Positions 43,438-52,948 of a DNA stretch of 64,000 nucleotides are shown one piece after another. Where the stretch lies: positions 4,712,001 to 4,776,000 of the forward strand of contig NZ_CP073696.1 of the NCBI RefSeq assembly GCF_025264645.1. The letters are read 5' to 3'. The position numbers were made by a program, and so were the translations under genes. Below the pieces are notes generated by a model, which was given only the letters and a program-made list of their open reading frames with translations, searched no databases and was not told where the DNA came from. Every line of letters begins with the position of its first letter. Position 1 is the stretch's first letter. The stretch comes from Edaphobacter lichenicola (lineage in GTDB: Bacteria; Acidobacteriota; Terriglobia; Terriglobales; Acidobacteriaceae).

Positions 43438-45477
43438 TTAGTGGTGGGCTAGCTGCAGGATGGGCAGGATGGTGGAGTAGTCATCGGTCCAGGGGCGCAG
43501 GCGTGCGTCCGTGGGTGTTGCGGTGGCGGCATTGGCGATCTCAGGACGGCTGAAGAAGGTCTGGTTGGTTGTCAGCAGCACCCAGGTGGAGCGAAATGCT
43601 CCGAGGGATTCGTCCGGTTGGCTTTCGATCAGCTTTGATTGCATATTGGCGGCGTTGGCGAGCTGGGCGATCTCGGGAGGCAGATTCAGATATTGGTTTG
43701 AGACGTGGAAGGCGAGAATGCCGTTTGGCGCGAGGTGCTTTTTGTAGAGGGTGATGGCCTCAGTGGTGAGTAGATGCAGCGGGATGGCGTCGCCCGAAAA
43801 TGCGTCGACGGCGAGGACGTCGAAGTTTTGCGGGGATTCGCGGGTCAGCGAGGTGCGGGCGTCGCCGTCTGCGAATGTGATCTGCGCAGGGGAGTCGCGG
43901 AGGTAGGTGAAGAGGTTTTGTGCGATGGGGCGGACGAGTGGGTTGATCTCATAGAAGCGGATGTGATCCCGGGCGGTGCCGTAGGTGGCAAGGGTTCCGG
44001 TGCCGAGCCCGATCACGCCGATGTTTCGCGGACGGTCGTCGCAGCAGTTGCGCAGAGCGAGGCCGATACCAGAGTCGTCCGCGTAGTAGGTGGTGGGCGT
44101 GCGAGTGAGACCAGGGGCAAAGAGCTGGGTGCCGTGCTGGATGGTTCCATTGAGGAGCATGCGCTCGATATCGCCGTGATTGGTGGGAAGTTGCTTCACG
44201 CGCAGGGTGCCGTAGAAGTTGCGGACCTCGAGGATCGCGTCGTGACCGTAGGCGGTGTGGAGCATGGTGGCGAAGAAGAGCAGCAGGGCGCTGGCGGTGG
44301 ACCAGAGAAGACGCTGCGGCCAGCCATCGTTCCAGGTGACGGCGACGGCTAGGGCTGCGGTGACGAAGAAAGAGATGGCTAGGTCGTAGTTGGCGGAGAA
44401 GATGAGCGGGCTCAGGATGCCGATGAAGAAGGTTCCGGCTGCTCCTCCTGCGGCGATCAGAAGGTAGAAGAGAGTTGTTTCAGCGGAGCGCTGGGGCCGC
44501 AGAGCGCAGGCCTCGGCGTGGCAGAAGAGGCAAGCGAGGAATGCTTCCGCAAGGAAGAAGATGATGGCGATGCCGATGGGAAGGCTGACGTCGGTCTTTG
44601 AGATTGCATAGCCTAATGCGGCCAGCATGACGACGAGGAGGCGGACGACGATTCCACGACGGTACAGAGAAGGGAACTCGAAGGCCAGGATAAAGGTAAG
44701 AAGGTATGCAGCCAGAGGGAGCATCCACAGCAAGGGAATGGCGGCGATGTTGACGGTGAGATGCTGGGTGACGGCGCTTAACTGCATCGCAGCAGCCATG
44801 GGGAGGAGAAACCAAAGCCATTTTGTGAGAGCTGCTGTTGGTGGCGTTGCCGGTTCTATACCCGATACGTCCGGTTGTTGGGTGGTGCGGGCTTGACGGG
44901 CCAGCACGACGCAGAAGCCGGCGTATAGAACGAAGCCAAATGACCAGAGGGTTCGCTGAAGTTTGAGTGTTAGGTTGGGTTCGACGATGAAGGGGTAGGC
45001 AATCAAGGCCAGGAGCGAGCCGGCATTTGACAGGGCGAAGAGGCGGTAAGGAATTGTGCCGCCGCCATTGGCACGAAGAAACCAGATCTGCAGCAGGGGG
45101 CTGGTTGAGCTGAGGAGCAGAAAAGGCAGGCCAATGGTGAGGGTGAGAGCGACAAAGATGGTGGTGACAGGATGGTCCGAGCTATAGCTGAGCTTGGCAG
45201 GGAGAAGTCTTTGGGTGGCGACGAGAACGATGGCTATGGCCAGGGACGCGAGGTACAGGTGGTTTCGCCAGCTTTGTGCGGGTGTGCGCGTGAGCCAGTG
45301 GGCGTAGAGATAACCGAGTAGGAGCGTAGTCTGGAAGAAGACCAGTGCGGTGAGCCACACGGCTGAAGAGCCGCCCAGGGCGGGAAGAAGCTGTTTGGCG
45401 GCCATCGGCTCCACCAAGAAGAGTAGAAATGCGCCGAGGAAGACGGTAAAGCCGTAGAACAGGCGTGGTGCGGGCAT
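43438..45477 (-). CDS. fused membrane/spermidine synthase-like protein
   Basis: A 679-residue protein. The N-terminal part has about ten to eleven hydrophobic segments resembling an MFS half (FYGFTVFLGAFLLFLVEPMAAKQLLPALGG). The C-terminal 250 residues are a Rossmann domain of the spermine/spermidine synthase superfamily, with IGVIGLGTGTLATYG, IRFYEINPLV, FDVLAVDAFSGDAIPLHLLT and the typical end WTDDYSTILPIL. The polyamine-site acidic residues are only partly kept, so the true methyl- or aminopropyl-type reaction is open. This fusion is common in Acidobacteria. It stands alone. Confidence 0.87.
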   Translation of the reverse strand: MPAPRLFYGFTVFLGAFLLFLVEPMAAKQLLPALGGSSAVWLTALVFFQTTLLLGYLYAHWLTRTPAQSWRNHLYLASLAIAIVLVATQRLLPAKLSYSSDHPVTTIFVALTLTIGLPFLLLSSTSPLLQIWFLRANGGGTIPYRLFALSNAGSLLALIAYPFIVEPNLTLKLQRTLWSFGFVLYAGFCVVLARQARTTQQPDVSGIEPATPPTAALTKWLWFLLPMAAAMQLSAVTQHLTVNIAAIPLLWMLPLAAYLLTFILAFEFPSLYRRGIVVRLLVVMLAALGYAISKTDVSLPIGIAIIFFLAEAFLACLFCHAEACALRPQRSAETTLFYLLIAAGGAAGTFFIGILSPLIFSANYDLAISFFVTAALAVAVTWNDGWPQRLLWSTASALLLFFATMLHTAYGHDAILEVRNFYGTLRVKQLPTNHGDIERMLLNGTIQHGTQLFAPGLTRTPTTYYADDSGIGLALRNCCDDRPRNIGVIGLGTGTLATYGTARDHIRFYEINPLVRPIAQNLFTYLRDSPAQITFADGDARTSLTRESPQNFDVLAVDAFSGDAIPLHLLTTEAITLYKKHLAPNGILAFHVSNQYLNLPPEIAQLANAANMQSKLIESQPDESLGAFRSTWVLLTTNQTFFSRPEIANAATATPTDARLRPWTDDYSTILPILQLAHH

Positions 45478-45813
45478 GTATCAAACCGGAGGTGTATTGG
45501 ATTCGAGCGCGTGTTGTTTCGTTGGATGAACAGATTTGATCGAGCGCGTGCATGAGGAGGATAACGGCAGATCCACTGATTGCGCTATCAAAATGAATCT
45601 ATGTGATGTTGGGGTCACTTCGGGGGAGAGGTTTTGTGGAGGTTCGACTTGACCGCCGCTTTTGGAATTAGATTGAAATAGGGCGTTTTGGTATGTCTCC
45701 GTATTGAAATGACATGGTTTCAGGATTCCGTCTCATGAGAATTCATAAAATATTTCGGCGTTGCCGCTGCATTGGGCGAGGATCAGACATATAGTGGGTT
45801 CGAGGTGAACAAC
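45478..45813. other. intergenic region before yidB-like gene
   Basis: A 336-base stretch, AT-richer than its surroundings between 45590 and 45770. No supported gene. It probably contains the promoter of the YidB-like and LysM genes; no box pair is confidently assigned. Confidence 0.4.
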
Positions 45814-46221
45814 ATGGGAATAATGGACATGATTCAATCGCTCGCCGGACAGACCGGGGCTGCGGCCGGGACCGATCAAGCCAAGGTAGCTGGAGGATTC
45901 ATCGAAGCTCTCACCCAGCACCCTGAAGGAATTCAAGGCGTTCTGGACGCTTTCAAGAACAACGGCATGGCAGAGCACGTCGGCGCCTGGGGCGCAGGGC
46001 AGGCTGCCACAGCAACGCCCGAGCAGGTTCAGCAGGGCCTGGGCGGTACGGGACTTATAGAAAAGACCGCAGAGAAGGCAGGCGTATCGCCACAAGTCGT
46101 CCAAGTTGCGCTTGCGACTGTTCTACCTATGGTCATCCAGCACTTCGCGCCTAACGGACAGGCAGCGCCAACGAGTTCCATGGGCAGCATGGCGCAGTCG
46201 CTTCTCAGCAAGTTCGTCTAA
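45814..46221 (+). CDS. YidB/DUF937-like protein
   Basis: A 135-residue helical protein rich in Ala, Gly and Gln. The pattern GGFIEALTQHPEGIQGVLDAFKNNG, then PEQVQQGLGGTGLIEKTAEKAGVSPQVV, fits the YidB (DUF937) family, small soluble proteins of unknown role. The C-terminus (SMAQSLLSKFV) is short. The ATG at 45814 is preferred over the upstream frame. The next gene is a BON-LysM protein, 122 bases away on the same strand, and both look like small stress or envelope proteins. Confidence 0.72.
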   Translation: MGIMDMIQSLAGQTGAAAGTDQAKVAGGFIEALTQHPEGIQGVLDAFKNNGMAEHVGAWGAGQAATATPEQVQQGLGGTGLIEKTAEKAGVSPQVVQVALATVLPMVIQHFAPNGQAAPTSSMGSMAQSLLSKFV

Positions 46222-46343
46222 TCCGACGTACTTGTATCGGCCAGACTCGAATCTGGCCGAATCTCGATGGGCGCATGGGCCACAGCGCTCGCTCCACACA
46301 GGACCACACAACAGTCAGTCACGCTGACAAGGAGAGTTACGCC

Positions 46344-46739
46344 ATGGCAGATCTTGAAGCTCTGAAACAGAAGTACGCTGGTGTCATTGGGTCCCTGCAA
46401 AAGTTTGCTCCATACGGAGCCACCATCGATGCAGTTGATCTTGACGGAGAACAGCTTCACATCAAAGGTACCGTTCCTTCGAAGGTTGTCCTCGAGCGTG
46501 TGTGGGACAACATCAAAAAGGCAGACCCCACTTACTCTGACCTTCATCACGAGATCGCAAACACCGGCGGCGATACTCAGCCGTACACCATCAAATCGGG
46601 CGACACCCTCTCGGCCATCAGCCTGTTGTTTTACGGCAACGCCAACAAGTATCCTCAGATCGCGAAGGCCAATAATTTAGCTGATCCCAATAGTGTTCCG
46701 ATCGGCACAACCCTTCAGCTGCCGGTCATCACTGCCTAG
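46344..46739 (+). CDS. BON-LysM protein (Kbp/YgaU-like)
   Basis: A 131-residue protein. A BON domain (about 20-75, IDAVDLDGEQLHIKGTVPSK) is followed by a LysM domain (about 80-130, YTIKSGDTLSAISLLFYGNAN ... GTTLQLP). The order and length equal E. coli Kbp (YgaU), a cytoplasmic K+-binding stress protein. There is no signal peptide, in agreement. The ATG at 46344 has AAGGAGAG upstream. Its stop overlaps the stop of the convergent GGDEF gene. Confidence 0.88.
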   Translation: MADLEALKQKYAGVIGSLQKFAPYGATIDAVDLDGEQLHIKGTVPSKVVLERVWDNIKKADPTYSDLHHEIANTGGDTQPYTIKSGDTLSAISLLFYGNANKYPQIAKANNLADPNSVPIGTTLQLPVITA

Positions 46740-48598
46740 CTCTTTGCTGGCAGATCGTCTGCAACCGCAGATGAGGCAGACACTTCGACACGATTTCGTC
46801 CGGCAGACTTGGCCAGATACATGGCCTGGTCTGCAGCCTCGACGAGTGCGGTTGCGGCAGAGTCGTGACCGAGCGCCAGAGTTGCACTGCCGATACTTAC
46901 CGTGACCACTCCGTGCGGATTGCCGGAGTGGGGCAAGCCGCACATTTCGACTGCTCGGCGAATCTGCTCCGCCACCAGCTGTGCTCCGTTTCGATCCGTG
47001 TTCGGGAGCACTACTACGAACTCCTCGCCTCCATAGCGCGCAAACAGGTCTGAGGAGCGGTGAATCACCTCCTGTGCTGCTTCGGCGATCCGGCGCAGGC
47101 ACGCATCGCCCAATACGTGGCCGTAGATGTCGTTATACGGTTTGAAGTGATCGACATCGATTATCAACAAGGAGAGCAGGCTTCCGTCCCGCATGGCGCG
47201 TCGCCACTCCCGGTCCATGGTTTCGTCAAACCGCCGTCGGTTGGCGATGCCTGTCAGGCCATCTACCATGGCGAGGTTCTCCACTAGACGGAACGCATGG
47301 GTCAACTCGTCTTCTGCAGCTTTGCGGTTTGAGACGTCACGGACTACATTGACGAACCCGATGGGCTCGTTGGTCGTGTCGTCGTGGTAGAGCCTCATGC
47401 TGGCCTCCATCCACGCGTAGCTACCATCCTTTTTGCGGCATCGGTAGATCAGAGGTTCCGCCGGGATGCCCTCGCGACAACTCTCCATCATCGCTTCCAA
47501 TGCGGTGACGTCCTCCGGATGAACGATCTGATGATAGGTGTTCCCCGTGAGCTCATCTGGATGCCACCCCAGAACAGTGATTACCGCGGGTGAGATATAT
47601 CGTCTCTTGCCAGAGAGATTGGTGAGCACGATTACGTCGTTCGAGGCTTCGGCCAGCAGGCGGAAGAGCGTCTCGCTGGCGGTAAGGTCAGTCTGCAACC
47701 GCTCGCGCTCGGCGATAACGACCTCTACGATGTAGAGCATCAACATTGAGATTGCAACAAAGAACTGCAGAAGCAGATCATGCGTCGTCGGCGTGCCAAA
47801 GCGCATCAGCGCCACTGGCCCGCGGCCTTGAATGGTAAGAAATCCTCCAACAATTGAAACGATCAGCAGGCCCGATGCGGAGCCTGCCAGGCGCAAGCGA
47901 ACGCCTGCTATGAGCAGCAAGGGTAACAAAAGGAATAGAAGGGGTAGCTGCGTTTGCCAGAAGACACCAACTGTGGCGGCACTCACTATTGTCAACAGAC
48001 CTACGACCTCGAGTCGCGACCGCCCGGCAAACCGCTCGCGTTCCACGAATGAGAGGTACAGCGGTGTCATGACGGCGACGCCTAGAGCATCGGCAGTGAA
48101 CCAGCGTTTGAAGGAGGTGAATAGAGGAAGGGAATGCGCGCCGGAGGTGTTTAACTGTGCGAGCAGCGAGGCGATTGCAGGAGCTACGACAACGCCGTAC
48201 AGGAGCAGACTGATCAATTGCTTGCGTTGGGTAAGGTCTGGTTTGGGCGAGACGGTTCGATACATTAAGACAGCCGCAATGCCGACCTCCACCATATTGC
48301 AGCACGCAAGATATGCGGAGACCCAGAATGCAAACGACAAGGCAATATTGATCCCAAGATCGACAGCGAAGCCGACGGCTATGTAGGCGGGCCACTGACG
48401 CCGGGGAACACACAACAAGACCCCGATAAGAAGACCGTTTGAGGGCCACATAATCGTAACGCCGCCCTCGTTCCAGCTGTGCATGTTGAGCAGTAGCGCA
48501 GCGGCGCCCAGACATGCGAGAGCAAGTCCAATGAGTGCCATCCGCTTGAGAGACGGTAGACGGTCTTCTACACTCTCATCTAAGGAACCTATACCCAT
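46736..48598 (-). CDS. diguanylate cyclase with MASE1 and PAS domains
   Basis: A 620-residue c-di-GMP synthase. The N-terminal MASE1-type membrane sensor has about eight TM segments (IMWPSNGLLIGVLLCVPRRQWPAYIAVG is the signature region). A PAS domain with PAC spans about 310-430 (LLAEASNDVIVLTNLSGKRRYI ... GFVNVVRDVSNRKAAE). The C-terminal GGDEF domain (about 440-605) has active motif YGGEEF, so the first G-G and acidic pair are intact and activity is likely. There is no clear RxxD inhibitory site. It converges with the LysM gene. Confidence 0.92.
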   Translation of the reverse strand: MGIGSLDESVEDRLPSLKRMALIGLALACLGAAALLLNMHSWNEGGVTIMWPSNGLLIGVLLCVPRRQWPAYIAVGFAVDLGINIALSFAFWVSAYLACCNMVEVGIAAVLMYRTVSPKPDLTQRKQLISLLLYGVVVAPAIASLLAQLNTSGAHSLPLFTSFKRWFTADALGVAVMTPLYLSFVERERFAGRSRLEVVGLLTIVSAATVGVFWQTQLPLLFLLLPLLLIAGVRLRLAGSASGLLIVSIVGGFLTIQGRGPVALMRFGTPTTHDLLLQFFVAISMLMLYIVEVVIAERERLQTDLTASETLFRLLAEASNDVIVLTNLSGKRRYISPAVITVLGWHPDELTGNTYHQIVHPEDVTALEAMMESCREGIPAEPLIYRCRKKDGSYAWMEASMRLYHDDTTNEPIGFVNVVRDVSNRKAAEDELTHAFRLVENLAMVDGLTGIANRRRFDETMDREWRRAMRDGSLLSLLIIDVDHFKPYNDIYGHVLGDACLRRIAEAAQEVIHRSSDLFARYGGEEFVVVLPNTDRNGAQLVAEQIRRAVEMCGLPHSGNPHGVVTVSIGSATLALGHDSAATALVEAADQAMYLAKSAGRNRVEVSASSAVADDLPAKS

Positions 48599-48738
48599 AG
48601 TTAGTACGAAAATACTCTATCGGCGATGGCAGTAGTTCGCACCAATGGTTAGCGCCGAACCATAGTATGCTCCCTCGTCGCGACCGATTGATCGGAGGAA
48701 CAGGAAGAATCTTGTGGTTAACGGGTTTCCTAACGTGG

Positions 48739-49749
48739 CTAGTTTGTATCGGCAGCCGCTGCGTCCAGTTCGCCCGAGAAGTAACTTTCGCGGAATCGTA
48801 TTCGTGCATCGGGGTAGTCCGGTATCTTAACGCGGATGCGATGCATTCCTGACGCGGGCTGGCCATTTGCTTCAGCGTGGGGCTGAAAGCTCAGCAAGTA
48901 GTAGTTGTGGACGTGGTTTGAGAGCTGATGAAGGCCTTCGTCGAAGCCCTTTTGCGTGGTGAAGTTGATGTACTCGCCACCTGAGAGCGCGGCCAGCTCG
49001 TGTGCTGCGTTCTTCTTTAGAGCGTTGACTGCCATGACGAGGAGGCCGATTGGTCCGCTGCCACCGCCGTATTTTAGATCGTTCATGACCTCGGTTTTTC
49101 CGGGGCCAAATGCTACTGAATCGACGACGGTGTTGGTGCGGCCGAGCGCGGCGACCACCTCGGCGGGCTTGGCTTTGCTGCCGTGGTCACGGGTTTCGCT
49201 GATGAGCAGGATGGCGTGGCGGTAGTGATTTTGGCGGGCTTCCAGCAGTTTTGTTGCGTAGGCGACGGCGTCGAGCGTTGAGGCGTCGGGATCGTCGCAG
49301 GGCTCGAGCTGGGCGAGGGCCGCGCTCATGGCGTCGACGTTGTTGGAGAACTTGCCGAGGAGGAGCGGTGCGGAGCCGTAGGTGACGATGGCGACCTCGC
49401 GTGGAGCGTCGCCGGCGACGGCGTCGACCATGGTGCCGAGGCCGGCGAGTTTGGTGTATTCGAAGCCAGCGGCGCGGCTGCATTGGACGACGACGACGAG
49501 GGAGAGGCCGAGGGCGTCGGTGTCTTCGTCGAGGTGGACGGTTTGGGGAACTCCATTGTCTTCAACGACAAACTGCTCGGGTTTGAGCTCGTAGATCATC
49601 TCGCCGTGCTTGGTTTGCACGGTTGTGGGGATCAGAACCACGTTGGACTGGGTTTTGAGCGTGTAGCTTTGGTCGCCGGTGGCGGGAGGCTCCTGCGCCA
49701 GAGTGGTTACGGCGCTTGAGAGCAGGAGAAGGGAGAGGATGGCCCGCAT
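48739..49749 (-). CDS. secreted VWFA-related acidobacterial protein
   Basis: A 336-residue exported protein with signal peptide AILSLLLLSSAVTTLA. The body is the VWFA-related domain typical of Acidobacteria: VVLIPTTVQTKHGEMIYELKPEQFVVEDNG, then the von Willebrand A core starting LGLSLVVVVQCSRAAGF. The MIDAS DxSxS motif is altered (VVQCSRA instead of VxxDxSxS), so metal binding may be lost. The C-terminal part YYLLSFQPHAEANGQPASGMHRIRVKI is characteristic. It is divergent from the prolyl oligopeptidase. Role unknown, possibly adhesion or complex assembly. Confidence 0.88.
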   Translation of the reverse strand: MRAILSLLLLSSAVTTLAQEPPATGDQSYTLKTQSNVVLIPTTVQTKHGEMIYELKPEQFVVEDNGVPQTVHLDEDTDALGLSLVVVVQCSRAAGFEYTKLAGLGTMVDAVAGDAPREVAIVTYGSAPLLLGKFSNNVDAMSAALAQLEPCDDPDASTLDAVAYATKLLEARQNHYRHAILLISETRDHGSKAKPAEVVAALGRTNTVVDSVAFGPGKTEVMNDLKYGGGSGPIGLLVMAVNALKKNAAHELAALSGGEYINFTTQKGFDEGLHQLSNHVHNYYLLSFQPHAEANGQPASGMHRIRVKIPDYPDARIRFRESYFSGELDAAAADTN

Positions 49750-49813
49750 GGGTCAAGTCTAACCGGAGGGAGTTGGGATTTTTGTCGTGTGTTGTTTCGG
49801 AAAAAAGTTTGGC

Positions 49814-49952
49814 GTGGTGGAGTGGGGTTTTTATTGGGGGTTTTTGAGTTTTTAGCGTGTTTTTGGACGGTAGTTTGTGGTCAATTTGTGGTGGTTTGCG
49901 TGGTGAATGTGGTGGTTTGGCTACCACTATTTTGGGCGGCGAAAATACGCCA
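49814..49952. repeat. 139-bp GT-rich intergenic element, copy 2
   Basis: Has the same orientation, length and end motifs as the element at 8456-8594 (GTGGTGGAGTG at 49814, GCGAAAATACGCCA at 49939-49952). The interior is G/T-rich with repeated TGTGGT steps. It lies in the 377-base divergent gap between the VWFA and prolyl oligopeptidase genes. Confidence 0.6.
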
Positions 49953-50126
49953 CGGTTTTGAACTTTATTTTTTTTGTCCCTTTTTGGGACAGGACTCCGT
50001 GGCTTGGACCAATGTTCCGCACCGGAGGTTTGATCGAAAGCATCGAAGACAAGGGCACCTCGTGCCCGGAGTTGTGGTGCGCTATAGTCCGGAAGAAGGC
50101 AGATTTTTCCTCTCACTCTTTGAAAG

Positions 50127-52241
50127 ATGTTCTCTATGACACCGATTTCTGAAGCAGTACCGACGTCCGCCGAAACTACCTCGACACTCAGCTATCCCGT
50201 CGCTCGCACGGTTGAGCAGACGGATGATTATTTTGGAACGACGGTCAGCGATCCGTACCGATGGATGGAGGATGTGGATTCGGCTGAGCTGAAGACGTGG
50301 GTGGATGCTGAGAACGAGTTGACGCAGAGTTATGTTGCGGAGGTGCCGACTCGCGAGGCGATGCAGCGGCGGTTGATGGAGTTGATCAACTTTGAGAGAT
50401 ATACCGCTCCAGCTCGTCGAGGGAGCCGTTATTTTTACTCGCACAACAGTGGGTTGCAGAACCAGAACGTTATTTATTGGCACACCGGGTTGGAGGGTGA
50501 GCCGAAGGTGCTGCTCGATCCGAATACCTTTTCAGAAGATGCGACGGTTGCGATCAGCGGGCTGAGTATCACCGACGATGGATCTCTTGCGGCTTACTCG
50601 ATTGCGGATGCGGGTAGTGATTGGGTGAAGTGGCATGTGCGGGATGTGACGACGGGTGAGGATCTGCCGGATGTTGTGGAGTGGTCGAAGTTCAGCGGGG
50701 CTTCTTGGCTGAAGGATGGAAGCGGGTTTTTCTATGAAGGGTATGACGCCCCTAAGGCTGAGGCGCTGAAGGCTGCGAACTACTTTCACAAGGTCTTCTT
50801 TCACAAGCTGGGGACGCCGCAGAGCGAAGACAAACTGGTGTTCGATCGTCCGGATGATAAGGAGTTGAATGTGGGCGCTCAGGTGACCGATGATGGCCGG
50901 TACCTGGTGCTGCATCAGTCGAAGGGGACGAGCCCGAACAATGAGCTGGCGATTAAGGATCTGCAGCAGCCTGATGCTCCTATTGTGCGGCTGATTGATG
51001 TTGCGGATGCGACGTATGCGCCAATCAATAATGACGGGACGCTTTTCTGGCTGCTGACTACGCTGGATGCACCGAATGGCAAGGTGATCTCGATTGATTT
51101 GAATCATCCGGAGCGGGAGAACTGGAAGACGGTGATTCCGGAGAGCAAGAACAAGCTTAGTGATGTCTCGATCATCGACGACACGTTTATCGCAAACTAT
51201 CTGGCGGACGCGCAGAGCCTGGTGGAGCTGCATCGTCTGGATGGGACGTTCATTGAGAGGCTTGCGCTGCCTGCGATTGGGACGGCGAATGGGTTTGGTG
51301 GACTGCGTGAAGACACTGAGACTTTTTATCAGTTCAGCAACTTTACGACTCCGGGTACGGTCTATCGGCTGGATATGAAGACGCGGCGGTCGACGGTGTA
51401 TCGCCAGCCGAAGTTGTTGTTTGATCCGAGTTTGTATGAGACCGAGCAGATCTTTTATGCGAGCAAAGATGGCACGCGGGTGCCGATGTTCGTCAGCAAG
51501 AAGAAGGGGATTGCGCTTGATGGGAGCGCGCCGGCGCTGCTGTATGCGTATGGCGGGTTCAATGTTCCGCTGATGCCGGAGTTTTCTTCGGCGCATGTGA
51601 TGTGGATGGAGATGGGCGGGATCTATGCGCAGCCTGGACTGCGTGGCGGCGGGGAGTATGGCGAGGCGTGGCATGATGCAGGTACTCGGCTGAAGAAGCA
51701 GAACGTGTTTGACGATTTCATTGCGGCGGCGGAGTGGTTGATCGCGAATAAGTACACCTCTGCAAAGAAGCTTGCGATTTTGGGTGGCAGTAATGGCGGG
51801 TTGCTGGTGGCTGCGTGTGAGCTGCAGCGGCCGGAGCTGTTTGGTGCAGCGGTGGCGGCGGTTGGCGTGATGGATATGCTGCGCTTCGACAAGTTCACGA
51901 TTGGGTGGGCGTGGAAGGAGGAGTACGGGGCGCCTTCGGAGAATGCGGAAGAGTTTGCTGCGATTTATAAGTATTCGCCGCTGCATAACATCAGAGCAGG
52001 TGTTGCGTATCCTGCGACGTTGATTACTACGGGGGACCATGATGATCGCGTGTATCCGGCGCACAGTTTCAAGTACACGGCTGCGTTGCAGGCTGTGCAG
52101 ACGGGGGCGAATCCGATCCTGATTCGGGTGGAGACGCGGGCGGGACATGGGGCGGGAATGCCGTTGAGTAAGCGCATTGAGGCTACGGTCGATCAGTATG
52201 CGTTTATGGTGCGGGCTTTGGGGGTTGGTGGGCAGAGGTAG
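50127..52241 (+). CDS. prolyl oligopeptidase family serine peptidase (S9A)
   Basis: Serine peptidase cutting short peptides after proline. The 704-residue length is normal. There is a seven-bladed propeller gate (about 85-420), then an alpha/beta-hydrolase domain. The catalytic Ser is in GGSNGGLL, the Asp in TTGDHDDRVYPAHSFK, and the His in RAGHGAGMPLSKRIE. The N-terminus TDDYFGTTVSDPYRWMEDVD is canonical. ATGs at 50127 and 50136 are both possible; GAAAG precedes the first. No clear signal peptide, so cytoplasmic or weakly exported. A two-stem repeat begins 4 bases after the stop. Confidence 0.94.
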   Translation: MFSMTPISEAVPTSAETTSTLSYPVARTVEQTDDYFGTTVSDPYRWMEDVDSAELKTWVDAENELTQSYVAEVPTREAMQRRLMELINFERYTAPARRGSRYFYSHNSGLQNQNVIYWHTGLEGEPKVLLDPNTFSEDATVAISGLSITDDGSLAAYSIADAGSDWVKWHVRDVTTGEDLPDVVEWSKFSGASWLKDGSGFFYEGYDAPKAEALKAANYFHKVFFHKLGTPQSEDKLVFDRPDDKELNVGAQVTDDGRYLVLHQSKGTSPNNELAIKDLQQPDAPIVRLIDVADATYAPINNDGTLFWLLTTLDAPNGKVISIDLNHPERENWKTVIPESKNKLSDVSIIDDTFIANYLADAQSLVELHRLDGTFIERLALPAIGTANGFGGLREDTETFYQFSNFTTPGTVYRLDMKTRRSTVYRQPKLLFDPSLYETEQIFYASKDGTRVPMFVSKKKGIALDGSAPALLYAYGGFNVPLMPEFSSAHVMWMEMGGIYAQPGLRGGGEYGEAWHDAGTRLKKQNVFDDFIAAAEWLIANKYTSAKKLAILGGSNGGLLVAACELQRPELFGAAVAAVGVMDMLRFDKFTIGWAWKEEYGAPSENAEEFAAIYKYSPLHNIRAGVAYPATLITTGDHDDRVYPAHSFKYTAALQAVQTGANPILIRVETRAGHGAGMPLSKRIEATVDQYAFMVRALGVGGQR

Positions 52242-52244
52242 CGG

Positions 52245-52297
52245 TTCGCGCGTGGCGCGAATAACCCACCCTTTGCGATGAGACTGCAAAGGGTGGG
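52245..52297. repeat. two-stem palindromic repeat, copy 2
   Basis: Same 53-base architecture as at 3838-3890. Stem 1 is TTCGCGC/GCGCGAA (3-base loop), then the TAA linker and a perfect 12-bp stem 2, CCCACCCTTTGC/GCAAAGGGTGGG, around the same GATGAGACT loop. It begins 4 bases after the prolyl oligopeptidase stop and could end or stabilise that transcript. Confidence 0.78.
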
Positions 52298-52480
52298 CCC
52301 CCCAATTTTCCGACAATACTTCTCGGGTGGGCCACACATTTTTTTGGATGACGCTTCATGGGATGGGCCACCTGATTTTTTTCCGACGACACTTCATGAG
52401 ATGGGTCACCCGACTTATTTTTGCGATGAGAGTGTATGGGGTGGGCTACCTGGTGTGTCGGTGCGCGGATGAACCACTAT
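52291..52480. repeat. degenerate tandem repeat, period about 37 bases
   Basis: Five or so imperfect units begin GRKGGGYCACC or GGGTGGGCC and contain a T-rich middle and CGAYGAYACTTCAT. The best two units are near 52330-52405. The unit start matches the 3' arm of the palindromic repeat, so the array seems to have grown from it. It is non-coding; from here to 52683 only a weak frame is present. Confidence 0.6.
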
Positions 52481-52683
52481 GTGGTGCGGCAGATACTAGT
52501 TGGGCAATAGAGGGTTGGCTACCGGGTGCGGAAGATCGAATGACGTAAGGCTTTTTGGCGCTCATACTTGCATGATTACCCGTTTGTTGTATATTCCTCC
52601 GCGCGATTTTTGTGGTTTCTGCGGCGTGAAATAAGAATCCGGGTGGGCCTGCAGCGCGTCTCATATATAGAAAGGTTGCCGCT

Positions 52684-52839
52684 ATGAAGATGAAGATTTC
52701 TATCGCTTTCTTGCTGGCCCTGGCTCCTGCGTTTGCTTTGGCGAAGCCGCGAGAGGCAACTGTGCATCTGCGTACACAGACGTTTCATGATCGCAGTCCG
52801 AAGGCTCGCTTTCACCAGTCGCCTCCCCATCACGCTTAA
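52684..52839 (+). CDS. 51-residue secreted peptide
   Basis: A short gene: MKMKISIAFLLALAPAFALA is a textbook signal peptide with cleavage after ALA. The mature 31-residue peptide is rich in His, Arg, Lys and Pro (HLRTQTFHDRSPKARFHQ, ending PPHHA). AAAGG precedes the ATG at about 8 bases. No family recognised. The C-terminal histidines could bind metal. It is isolated between the tandem repeat and the convergent trpF. Confidence 0.6.
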   Translation: MKMKISIAFLLALAPAFALAKPREATVHLRTQTFHDRSPKARFHQSPPHHA

Positions 52840-52948
52840 TCCGAGAGACGTCCGGCGGAGTTAGGCCGGATGTAAACATCGAAGAGCATAACCCTCTCTC
52901 CCAATCTCAGAAAAATAAAACTTAGAGTAGATGCTTTAGCGCGGTTGG

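Noticed and set aside
52278..52548. Open frames over the tandem repeat downstream of the prolyl oligopeptidase
   Set aside because: They translate the degenerate repeat; no start signal and composition unlike other genes.
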